Shown: one piece after another, positions 33,044 through 40,578 of the stretch
Layout: every line of letters starts with the position of its first letter
How positions within the stretch are numbered: position 1 is the first letter of the stretch
Assembly (NCBI GenBank): GCA_002482965.1
Contig: DLGZ01000021.1
Span: 1 to 42,231, forward strand
Direction of reading: 5' to 3'
Source: Verrucomicrobiaceae bacterium UBA7681
Lineage (GTDB): Bacteria > Verrucomicrobiota > Verrucomicrobiia > Verrucomicrobiales > Verrucomicrobiaceae
DNA: 42,231 bases
Notes under the pieces: model-generated
The model's database searches: none
What the model saw: only the letters and a program-made list of their open reading frames with translations
What the model was told of the DNA's origin: nothing
Position numbers and translations under genes: made by a program

Positions 33044-33628
33044 GTGTACCTGCGCTGCCTCATTTTCTTTGCCTGTGCCTATGCTTGCAATGGGCAGACA
33101 AGCGCGCCGACCTTTGCTGAGCGGCTGGTGGAGGCGGCGCTGGAACGGGTGACGCACACGGTACGCTATGACCCCGCCTATGTGGTGCTGGAGTATCCCG
33201 GTGGGGATGTGCCTGCTGATACAGGGGTGTGCACGGATGAGGTCATTCGAAGCTACAGGGCGCTTGGCATCGATCTGCAAAAGCTGGTGCATGAGGACAT
33301 GAAGCGCGCCTTTTCCGCGTATCCGAAGGCGTGGGGGCTGAAATCAACGGACAAAAACATTGATCACCGACGCGTGCCGAATTTGCAGACTTTCTTCAAG
33401 CGACGTGGCGCGGCGCTGCCGGTGACGCAAAAGGCGGCGGATTACCTGCCGGGCGATCTTATCACGTGCACCGTTGCGGGCAGGCTGCCGCACATTGGTA
33501 TCGTGGTGCCTGCGGCGGATGGCAGTGCGACGCCTTGGATAGTGCACAACATCGGCCAGGGGCCCAAGCGGGAGAACCGACTGTTTGAGTTTCCGCTGAC
33601 CGGTCACTACCGGTTTCACCCTCACTGA
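33044..33628 (+). CDS. DUF1287-like secreted protein
   Basis: A 194-residue protein from a GTG at 33044 with a signal-like start (LRCLIFFACAYACNG). The body has YPGGDVPADTGVCTDEVIRS, HRRVPNLQTFF, LPGDLITC and HIGIVV segments characteristic of DUF1287. The fold is NlpC/P60-like with a Cys-His pair (C in GVCTDEV, H in PHIGIVV). It may be a periplasmic cysteine hydrolase. The start is uncertain, since upstream frames extend into the repeat cluster. Its stop overlaps the convergent recJ 3' end by 7 bases. Confidence 0.7.
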   Translation: MYLRCLIFFACAYACNGQTSAPTFAERLVEAALERVTHTVRYDPAYVVLEYPGGDVPADTGVCTDEVIRSYRALGIDLQKLVHEDMKRAFSAYPKAWGLKSTDKNIDHRRVPNLQTFFKRRGAALPVTQKAADYLPGDLITCTVAGRLPHIGIVVPAADGSATPWIVHNIGQGPKRENRLFEFPLTGHYRFHPH

Positions 33629-35346
33629 ACTGATTCTGCCGAGCGGACGGATTCAAGCGTGAGCTGCCACTGCTCCGTGCCGCGGAACCAACCGCGCTGG
33701 ATGCGCATGGCGACATCCCATGGGGCGGGGGGGAGATTGCCAATGGGTGCGTTGAACCAGCGTGCCTCCATGGAGGCACCCTCCTGTGTGAGGATGATGC
33801 GGAGATGCTTTTCTTTCATCGTGCGGCCTGGCAGCTTGGGCCGGACATTGCGGCAGAGAAACAGGGGCTCTGGGTTCTTTTGACCGAAGGGTTCCAGGAG
33901 CTTGTAGCTTTCGAAGAAGCTGAGTGAGAGGTCGCGCAGCTTGACCTCGGCATCGAGTTCCAGGACGGCGGTCATGGCTTCCTTGCTCAGGGCTTCGCGT
34001 GCGGCGACCTGAAAGGCGGTGCGGAAGGAGTCGATCTTGTCTTCGTGAACGGAAATGCCGGCGGCCATGGCGTGCCCGCCGCCGCCGAGCAGGTGATCGC
34101 GGCAGATGTCGATGGCTTCGACGAGGGAAAAGCCGGGGATGCTGCGCCCGCTGCCTTTGCCGATGCCCTCTTCATTGATGGAGACGAGAATCGTGGGGCG
34201 GTGGCACAGGCGGGAGATGCGTGAGGCGACGATGCCGATGACGCCGGGATGCCAGTTGCGCGAGGCGAGCACGATGGCGGAAACTTTGTCGATTTCGCCG
34301 ATGTTGGCGAGCATGGCCTCGGCCTCGATGTGGACCTGCTGCTCCACGTTTTGACGGTCCTTGTTGTGGGCTTCGAGCAGTTCGGCCAGGGCGGCGCCTT
34401 TGATTGAATCTGTGGCTAGCAAAAGCTGCAGCGCCGTCGCAGCGGTGTCGAGCCGACCTGCGGCATTCAAGCGGGGGCCGAGGCGGAAGCCGACGTGATG
34501 CGTCTGCACGAGGCCCTCCACGCCAGCGATCGCCTTCAAGGCTTTCAAGCCATGGCGTGGGGTTTGAGCCAGGGCTTCGAGACCGCGCCGCACCAGCAGG
34601 CGATTTTCATCGATGAGGGGCACGAGGTCTGCCACGGTGCCGAGGGCGACGAGATCGAGGGTTTCCTTGAGATCGTAGCTTTCGATCATGCGCGTTTTCA
34701 GGAGCGCGTGGGAGACTTTGAACACCAGGCCGGCGGTGCAGAAGTAGTGGTAGTCTTTGCCGAGCTTCGGATTCACCAGCGCAAGGCAGTCGGGGCGACC
34801 CTGCGGAGAGAGCTCGTGGTGGTCGATGATGACGCAGTCCACGCCATCTGCGCGCAGCTTGGCCACTTCTTTGAGTGAGGTGGTGCCGCAGTCGAGGGCG
34901 ATGAAGAGGTCTGGTTTGCCAAATTGTTCATAGCATTTGGCGATGCCATCGAGGCTGAGGCCGTAGCCTTCTTCCATGCGGGTGGGCAGGAAGAGATGGG
35001 TGTCGAGACCGTAGGCCTTCAGGATGAGATGCATCAGAGCCATCGATGTCACGCCGTCCACATCGTAGTCGCCGTAGAGAACGACGCTTTGTTTTTCATC
35101 GACCGCACGCAGGATGCGCGCCACGGCGGGCTTCATCTCAGGGAGCACGGTGGGATCTCCGAGTGTGGCGAGTTTGGGCACGAGGAAATCGCGTGCCATT
35201 TCCACGGTGGTGAGCCCGCGCTGCACGAGGAGCTGCGCCATGAGCGAAGACAGACCCATGTCTGCCGCCAGTTCGGCAGCGCCTTCCACGGCGGGCTTCA
35301 GCAGCCAGCGGGGCGGACGTATCGAGATGGGAGCAGGTTCAGACAT
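33622..35346 (-). CDS. recJ: Single-stranded-DNA exonuclease RecJ
   Basis: A 574-residue RecJ with DHH-family motifs: LYGDYDVDGVTS (motif I), ALDCGTT, IIDHHE (the DHH motif) and GGGHAMAAG near residue 425 (DHHA1). The length and motif order match the family's 5'-3' ssDNA exonucleases that act in mismatch repair and recombination. The ATG at 35346 begins MSEPAPISIRPPRW. It is divergent from the DUF3592-like gene and convergent with the DUF1287 gene. Confidence 0.92.
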   Translation of the reverse strand: MSEPAPISIRPPRWLLKPAVEGAAELAADMGLSSLMAQLLVQRGLTTVEMARDFLVPKLATLGDPTVLPEMKPAVARILRAVDEKQSVVLYGDYDVDGVTSMALMHLILKAYGLDTHLFLPTRMEEGYGLSLDGIAKCYEQFGKPDLFIALDCGTTSLKEVAKLRADGVDCVIIDHHELSPQGRPDCLALVNPKLGKDYHYFCTAGLVFKVSHALLKTRMIESYDLKETLDLVALGTVADLVPLIDENRLLVRRGLEALAQTPRHGLKALKAIAGVEGLVQTHHVGFRLGPRLNAAGRLDTAATALQLLLATDSIKGAALAELLEAHNKDRQNVEQQVHIEAEAMLANIGEIDKVSAIVLASRNWHPGVIGIVASRISRLCHRPTILVSINEEGIGKGSGRSIPGFSLVEAIDICRDHLLGGGGHAMAAGISVHEDKIDSFRTAFQVAAREALSKEAMTAVLELDAEVKLRDLSLSFFESYKLLEPFGQKNPEPLFLCRNVRPKLPGRTMKEKHLRIILTQEGASMEARWFNAPIGNLPPAPWDVAMRIQRGWFRGTEQWQLTLESVRSAESVQ

Positions 35347-35423
35347 GTGGATTATTTGCGATATGAATACATCTCTGTATGGAACATGCGTGAAGCGTAG
35401 TCAAAGCATGCTTCCCGAACCCC

Positions 35424-35924
35424 ATGTCGCAGAATCAATTTGCATCTCAATCAGGCCGCTTGTGGCTTTGCATGATGGGTTTGTTCCTCATCGTGGCAGG
35501 GTCGTTCTTTGCGTGGCGGATGTGGCTTTCGTATGAGAAGGCGCAGATCACGCGGCATTGGTCGCAGGTTCCATGCCGCATCGTTTCATCGCGCGTCGTG
35601 AGCGAGCGTCCCACGCCGCATTCAGATCCCGCGCACCGGGTGGAGGTGAGGTATGAATATGAGGTGAACGGGGCCAAGCACAGCAGTGCGAGGATTCGCC
35701 AGGTGGAGGCCGCTGCGACGCTGCATTTCGATGATGCTGTGCAGAAGCAGCAGCAATATCCGACGGGGTCGGCTCAGATTTGCTGGGTGAATCCGGCGGC
35801 TGCGGATGATGCGGTGCTGCAGCATGGCTCGCGTGCTGCTTTGTATTCGATCTGGTTTCCGCTGCTGTTTGTGCTTGGGGGCTTTGGGATGCTGCGGGGT
35901 GCGCTGAAGAGAGCCGGGCAATAG
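35424..35924 (+). CDS. DUF3592-like membrane protein
   Basis: A 166-residue protein with a transmembrane segment at about 12-30 (CMMGLFLIVAGSFFAWRMW) and another at about 140-157. Between them lies a beta-rich domain with RVEVRYEYEVNGAKHSS and CWVNPAAADDAVL, the usual DUF3592 pattern. No enzymatic function is known for the family. It is divergent from recJ. Confidence 0.75.
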   Translation: MSQNQFASQSGRLWLCMMGLFLIVAGSFFAWRMWLSYEKAQITRHWSQVPCRIVSSRVVSERPTPHSDPAHRVEVRYEYEVNGAKHSSARIRQVEAAATLHFDDAVQKQQQYPTGSAQICWVNPAAADDAVLQHGSRAALYSIWFPLLFVLGGFGMLRGALKRAGQ

Positions 35925-36107
35925 ACGAACATGAACGGAGCTTGTGTGAGGGCCCGGGGCGTGCGGAGGCAGGTTTCTGCGGCGGCATTTCGGGTGGGCG
36001 CTGCTGGAGCGGGCGGCGTGTGAAGAATGCTCAGGGTTTGCTTTCCGGACAGGGTGCACTTGTACCAGGGTAGCCTCGCTGAGGCTCGGCAACCCTTCGC
36101 TATAATA

Positions 36108-36192
36108 CGGAAGGCCCTTGGCCTTCAAGGCGAGGAGGTCAGTTTATTTACGGAAGATCGTTGGCCTTTGAGGCGAGGTGGTCAGTCTAATG
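36108..36192 (+). repeat. Imperfect direct repeat of about 43 bp
   Basis: CGGAAGGCCCTTGGCCTTCA (36108 on) recurs as CGGAAGATCGTTGGCCTTTG (36151 on), and the rest (AAGGCGAGGAGGTCAG / AGGCGAGGTGGTCAG) also matches. The two copies are adjacent. The 295-base gap between the DUF3592-like gene and the sulfatase (35925-36219) has no other feature I can support. Confidence 0.6.
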
Positions 36193-36219
36193 CGAAAGTC
36201 TCAACATAGCTGCGGGGTT

Positions 36220-37653
36220 TTACGGCGCGCGGTATGAGGACTGCATGAGCTTTTCGAGTTCAGCGACGAGCTCGGGTTTCTCGGCGGCGAGGTTGTTTTC
36301 CTCGCCGATGTCCGTTTCGAGATTGTAGAGGAGTTTTTCGAGGGGTTTGGGTTTGGCCTTGGCTTTGGTGTTCTTGGATGCAGCGCCGGTGTTGAGATGG
36401 ATCAACTTCCAGGGCCACTTCAGCACGGCGAGCTTGCCGCCCTGTTCATCGAAGGCCCAGTAGAGATGCGAATGCTGCTGCTGGCCTTGTTTGCCGAGGA
36501 GGGTGGGAGCGAAGGAGATGCCGTCGGTTTCGGCGGTGATCTTCGCGCCGCTGAGTTCAGCCACGGTGGGCAGGAGATCCTGGAAGCCGCTGACATGCTC
36601 GCTCACTGCGCCTGCTTTGATCTTGCCGGGCCACCATGCGATGAAGGGCTCGCGGATGCCGCCGTCGGTCATGTCGCGTTTGATGCCTTTGAAGTCGCCG
36701 TTGCTGTTGAAGAAGTCGCTTTGATGTCCGCCTTCTTGATGGGGGCCGTTGTCGCTGGAGAACATGACGAGGGTGTTTTCCGCGAGGCCGAGTTCTTTGA
36801 GACGGGCTATCACCCTGCCGACTTCATTGTCGAGGAAGCGGATGAATTGGGCGAAGCCTTTCTCCGCGTCGGGCCAGTCTTTGTTTTTGAACTCGCCGTA
36901 GTCGGGGGATTCCATGCCGTGGCCTAGCGGGGAGTTTTTGCCGGCCTCGTTGTTGGCGTGGGGGATGTTGAAGGCGTAGTAGAGGAAGAAGGGTTCTTTG
37001 GCTTTGGCGCGCTCGCCGAGATGGTGCTGCACTTCGTCTGCGAGGAGCTGGGGCACCCAGGCTTTGCGGCCGTCCAGAGGGGCGACGCCGGTGCCGACGA
37101 GATCGCTGTCGGAATAGTCGTGCGCATCCTTGAATGAGCCGGGGATGACGGTGTTTGGCAGGTCCACGATCTTGCCGTTTCGGATGAGGGCCTTGGTGTA
37201 GAAATTGTGGGCGTGGCTGGTGCCGGCGTAGCCGAAGAATTCATCGAAGCCTTTGCGCTGGGGATCGTCGAGCGGGAGAGGTTTGCCGAGGCCGTATTTG
37301 CCGATGCAGGCGGTGTGATAGCCTGCGGTTTTGAGCAACTTGGGAAGCGTGACATCTTCGTCCGGGATGTGGCCTTCGCCATTTCCGCGCACGCGGCAAT
37401 GACCGGTGTGCAGACCTGTCATCAGCACGCAGCGCGATGGGGCGCACACGGTGCAGCCGGCGTAATGGCGGGTGAACTTCATGCCCTCGGCGGCCATCTT
37501 GTCGAGATTGGGGGTGGTGAGTGTCTTTTGGCCGTAGCAGCCGGCGTCGCCGTAGCCCATGTCATCGGCGAGGATGTAGATGATGTTGGGCTTGTCGGCG
37601 GCGTGAGCGAAGGTGCCGAGGAGAAGCAAGGTGAGGATGAAAAGCGACTTCAT
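36220..37653 (-). CDS. Secreted sulfatase (arylsulfatase family)
   Basis: A 477-residue protein with a signal peptide (MKSLFILTLLLLGTFAHAAD). The N-terminal metal site is YILADDMGYGD and the formylglycine motif is CAPSR (C70-R74, in CTVCAPSRCVLMTG), which an FGE enzyme would convert. VMFSSDNGPH is the second metal region. The family removes sulfate from polysaccharides or glycolipids and is greatly expanded in Verrucomicrobia and Planctomycetes. The ATG at 37653 is preferred over 37692 because the signal peptide starts there. It is divergent from the next gene. Confidence 0.92.
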   Translation of the reverse strand: MKSLFILTLLLLGTFAHAADKPNIIYILADDMGYGDAGCYGQKTLTTPNLDKMAAEGMKFTRHYAGCTVCAPSRCVLMTGLHTGHCRVRGNGEGHIPDEDVTLPKLLKTAGYHTACIGKYGLGKPLPLDDPQRKGFDEFFGYAGTSHAHNFYTKALIRNGKIVDLPNTVIPGSFKDAHDYSDSDLVGTGVAPLDGRKAWVPQLLADEVQHHLGERAKAKEPFFLYYAFNIPHANNEAGKNSPLGHGMESPDYGEFKNKDWPDAEKGFAQFIRFLDNEVGRVIARLKELGLAENTLVMFSSDNGPHQEGGHQSDFFNSNGDFKGIKRDMTDGGIREPFIAWWPGKIKAGAVSEHVSGFQDLLPTVAELSGAKITAETDGISFAPTLLGKQGQQQHSHLYWAFDEQGGKLAVLKWPWKLIHLNTGAASKNTKAKAKPKPLEKLLYNLETDIGEENNLAAEKPELVAELEKLMQSSYRAP

Positions 37654-37721
37654 GAGTGATACCGAAACGCAGGAACTCGCGGGTTGCTTCATGAAAAGAG
37701 GTTCTCTAGTGTGAGAGCATC

Positions 37722-38246
37722 ATGGGATTCAAGCAAAGTCTTTTGGGGTTGCTGCCTCCGAAGGTATGTCAATTTTTTGAGGACGGGCCTGAGACAGTCA
37801 TTTTGTCCCGCATGCCGCCAGAGGATTTGCTGTATCGCATCTACGCATCTTTCGGGGAGACCTTCTCGATGAGTTCGGGTTCGGCGCAAGGCAGCGTGAT
37901 TGGGAGCACCATCCGCGTCCGCTGGAAATGCCCGTACATGCGTGATGATTTTGAGCCGCTGTTTCGCGGGAGGGTTGAAGCCGCCGAGGGAGGGAGCCGG
38001 ATTGTCGGATGCATGTCACACAACCGCTTTGTCCAGGGATTCATGGCTTTCTGGTGTGGTGCCATCCTTTTGTTTTCTTTGCTGACGGTCTGGACGGTTA
38101 TTATTCCTCTGGGCGGCTGGGGACTGCTATGGCTGGCCAATGGCCTTTTCAGTTTCGGCGATCATTTTTATCCTGGCCGCCGGGAGTGTATCATGGAACA
38201 TCTGCGTGCGTGTGCAGCGCGACCTTTTTCTGATCTTCCGCCATGA
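37722..38246 (+). CDS. Membrane protein, function unknown
   Basis: A 174-residue protein. The N-terminal part is soluble. Two hydrophobic segments lie near residues 107-123 (MAFWCGAILLFSLLTVW) and 126-142 (IIPLGGWGLLWLANGLF). No family is recognised. It overlaps the next gene by ATGA (38243), so it is translated with the flavodoxin-like protein, which suggests a membrane partner. Confidence 0.65.
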   Translation: MGFKQSLLGLLPPKVCQFFEDGPETVILSRMPPEDLLYRIYASFGETFSMSSGSAQGSVIGSTIRVRWKCPYMRDDFEPLFRGRVEAAEGGSRIVGCMSHNRFVQGFMAFWCGAILLFSLLTVWTVIIPLGGWGLLWLANGLFSFGDHFYPGRRECIMEHLRACAARPFSDLPP

Positions 38247-38830
38247 ACCAGATCCTTGTTCTCTATGATTCCCGCAGCGGCAATGTCGCGAAGATGGCTA
38301 CGTTAGTGGCGGAAGGGGCGGGGCAGGTGCCGGAGACTGAGGTGCGGGTGAGGCATGTGGATGAGGCTACTGCGGAGGATGTGGTGTGGTGTGATGGTCT
38401 CGCGGTGGGCAGCCCCACCAACATGGGCATTCTGTCGTGGAAGATGAAGCGCTTCTGGGACGAGACGATGGCGGACAAGTGGCTGGAGGTGGATGGGAAG
38501 ATTGCTTGTGCTTTCAGCAGCGCGGGTGGCTGGGGCGGGGGCATGGAGCTGGCGTGTCAGTCGATTCTCACGGTGCTGATGAATTTTGGGTTTCTGGTCT
38601 TTGGTGTCACGGATTACTCGGGGAAGAAGATGACGCTTCATTATGGGGCGGTGGCTTCGAAGGCACCGCGTGAGGAGGAGACGCAGGAGGCGTGTCGTAT
38701 TCTGGGGCGTCGACTGGCGGAATGGACGGCGCTGTATGTGCATGGTCGCAAGGATCAGAATCCGCTGACGAAGGGGGTGAAGCGGTTGTGTCCGAGTGAT
38801 TTTGTGGAAGATACGACGCAACCGTCATGA
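38243..38830 (+). CDS. Flavodoxin-like NAD(P)H:quinone oxidoreductase family protein
   Basis: A 195-residue flavodoxin-fold protein: LVLYDSRSGNVAKMA is the FMN phosphate-binding loop, GLAVGSPTNMG is the second loop and FSSAGGWGGGME is the third. This pattern fits WrbA/NQO-like flavoproteins that reduce quinones. It starts inside the membrane protein's stop codon (ATGA). Confidence 0.8.
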   Translation: MNQILVLYDSRSGNVAKMATLVAEGAGQVPETEVRVRHVDEATAEDVVWCDGLAVGSPTNMGILSWKMKRFWDETMADKWLEVDGKIACAFSSAGGWGGGMELACQSILTVLMNFGFLVFGVTDYSGKKMTLHYGAVASKAPREEETQEACRILGRRLAEWTALYVHGRKDQNPLTKGVKRLCPSDFVEDTTQPS

Positions 38831-38954
38831 CACCGACACTTTGCATTCTTGGTGGCTGCAATGGGGCAGAATGATCTGCCGCTTGCCGATGCGTGGGGTT
38901 TGTGAGACGATTATGCAAGGCTTCCGCGAACGTGGCCGCCGACTGCCCCACACA

Positions 38955-39392
38955 ATGGACAAGCTTCAAGCCATCATCGATTGCATTCGCCTTCAAGAAG
39001 GGCCACCGCGCGAAATGTCCGAGATGTCGAAAATTGTGCTCGAAGCCAGCCGCGTGGCAACGGAGAAGATGCTCGACTATTACAAGCGCATGGGCATCAA
39101 GGTTACGCCGCAAATGACGCTGGTGCCTGAGAAACCCAAGAGGGGGCGGAAGAAGATGCCTCAGACCGACAATACACGTTCTGCTTCTCCTCATGCCATC
39201 GATTCCACTCGACACCAGGAAGGCCCGCCAACGGACATGTCAGAAATGGTGCGCATTGGCCTCGAAGCGGGCCGAGTGGCCACGGAGGAGATGCTCGACT
39301 TTTACAAACGGATGGGGATCAAGGTGACGCCGCAGATGACGCTGGCGCCGGAGAAGCCGAAGAGGGGGCGGGGGCGGAGGAGGAGGACGTAG
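38955..39392 (+). CDS. Basic protein made of two near-identical repeats
   Basis: A 145-residue protein built from two copies of a 50-residue unit. The first reads EGPPREMSEMSKIVLEASRV then ATEKMLDYYKRMGIKVTPQM; the second starts EGPPTDMSEMVRIGLEAGRV and differs in a few positions. Each ends in a lysine/arginine-rich tail (KPKRGRKK, KPKRGRGRRRR) that resembles a nucleic-acid-binding AT-hook. The family is not recognised. The ATG at 38955 is chosen because the repeat starts there; upstream Met codons at 38913 and 38796 give longer proteins. It may be a DNA-associated protein. The repeat units are 222 bases apart. Confidence 0.65.
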   Translation: MDKLQAIIDCIRLQEGPPREMSEMSKIVLEASRVATEKMLDYYKRMGIKVTPQMTLVPEKPKRGRKKMPQTDNTRSASPHAIDSTRHQEGPPTDMSEMVRIGLEAGRVATEEMLDFYKRMGIKVTPQMTLAPEKPKRGRGRRRRT

Positions 39393-39544
39393 ACGCGACC
39401 ACCTCAGCATAAAGATGCTGACAAACCGATGAATTTGTGGATGCTGCTCGCTATCTAGTGAGTAGCGCATGTTTGCTCACCAAAAATGTTCCCTGTTCGC
39501 TTTTTGAGTCTGTACTGAGCAAGTCTTGCAACGCATCTTTTGCC

Positions 39545-39934
39545 ATGAATATCTTTGCTGCGATTGAAAAACTAATTAACGAACACGGGAGTGCTGCCAT
39601 CTTGAAAGAGCGTTTGTCGCTCGCTGCAGACCAGTTTAAAAAGCTTGAAGAAGAAAACGGGCTTTTAAAACACGAAAAGGCATCTCTTGAAGACGAGCTT
39701 GGTAGGCTGCGTACACAACTCAAAGCAACCCTTATTCCTCAAGAGTTTGTTGAATCGAGAGGGGTGCTTTTCAAGAGGCTTAACGACGGCAAAATTGCCC
39801 CAGACGCTTACTGTCCCACATGTAAAACTGTGCTGTTCAGTCTGCAGGGCGTGCTACCACTCAACTGTAGTAAGTGCGGCTTTGCTGCTCACCTGACTGG
39901 CAAGGAAATACCCAAGGTCATCGCAGGCCTGTAG
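39545..39934 (+). CDS. Coiled-coil/zinc-ribbon protein
   Basis: A 129-residue protein. Residues 1-65 form a coiled coil (KKLEEENGLLKHEKASLEDE). A zinc-ribbon ends it (CPTC...NCSKCGF). The start (MNIFAAIEKLINEHGSA) is one I recognise from small stress- or phage-linked proteins in many bacteria, whose role is unclear. The ATG at 39545 is preferred; an in-frame ATG at 39437 would lie in AT-rich non-coding DNA. By eye this stretch is more AT-rich than its neighbours. Confidence 0.65.
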   Translation: MNIFAAIEKLINEHGSAAILKERLSLAADQFKKLEEENGLLKHEKASLEDELGRLRTQLKATLIPQEFVESRGVLFKRLNDGKIAPDAYCPTCKTVLFSLQGVLPLNCSKCGFAAHLTGKEIPKVIAGL

Positions 39935-39996
39935 AGAGCAGTTTTGAGATTGGCCGAAAACTCAGGAAAGTTCCCGGGTCCCGTCATTAAGATCGA

Positions 39997-40500
39997 ATGA
40001 AGTATTTATGTGCTACATGCAATGCCGAGCATGACGGCTTTCCGTCGTGGGGCTCTGATCGACCAGCCGCCTACTGGGATGTGCCACAGGAGAAGCTTGA
40101 GAGTGATGTCTTTCTGACTTCGGATTCGTGTGTTATTGCCGATCGATTTTTTTTCATCCGCGCCTGCCTAGATCTTCCCATTATTGGCACTGACGAGAGT
40201 TATTCATGGGGAGTTTGGGTCTCATTGAGCGAAACAAACTTCTTCATTTGGCAGGATAATTATGAGGTGGCTGAGCGGTCGCACATCGGGCCGTTTTTTG
40301 GCTGGCTGTGCAGTTCACTCTCGGTTTATCCCGATACGCTCCACATGAAGACCATGGTCCACTTTCGAAATCATGGTCAGCGCCCATTGATCGAACTTGA
40401 TGATACAGATCACCCTCTTTCCATCCACCAGCGGGCAGGCATCACAATTGAAGAGCTTTCAGCAATGATGCATCGGCTCGAGGAAGACAACCGAGCATGA
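39997..40500 (+). CDS. DUF2199-like protein
   Basis: A 167-residue protein with a start MKYLCATCNAEHDGFPSWG carrying CxxC, and SYSWGVWVSLS and QRAGITIEELSAMM segments typical of DUF2199. The CATC pair suggests a bound metal. No function is established for the family. The gene ends before a bidirectional hairpin. Confidence 0.75.
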   Translation: MKYLCATCNAEHDGFPSWGSDRPAAYWDVPQEKLESDVFLTSDSCVIADRFFFIRACLDLPIIGTDESYSWGVWVSLSETNFFIWQDNYEVAERSHIGPFFGWLCSSLSVYPDTLHMKTMVHFRNHGQRPLIELDDTDHPLSIHQRAGITIEELSAMMHRLEEDNRA

Positions 40501-40527
40501 GCAATCAGCATCATTAAACAGAATCAA

Positions 40528-40551
40528 GCCGGAGCGCGATCGTGCTCCGGC
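40528..40551. terminator. Bidirectional hairpin between convergent genes
   Basis: GCCGGAGC (40528-40535) pairs with GCTCCGGC (40544-40551) around an 8-base loop. It lies between the DUF2199 stop and the ClpB stop and could end both transcripts; the T-run is weak. Confidence 0.65.
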
Positions 40552-40578
40552 CTGGTAACTGTTAAGGTCTGCAATTTA

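Noticed and set aside
32823..33152. Short frame through the 32.8-33.0 kb repeats
   Set aside because: It is a translation of repeat DNA and overlaps the DUF1287 start.
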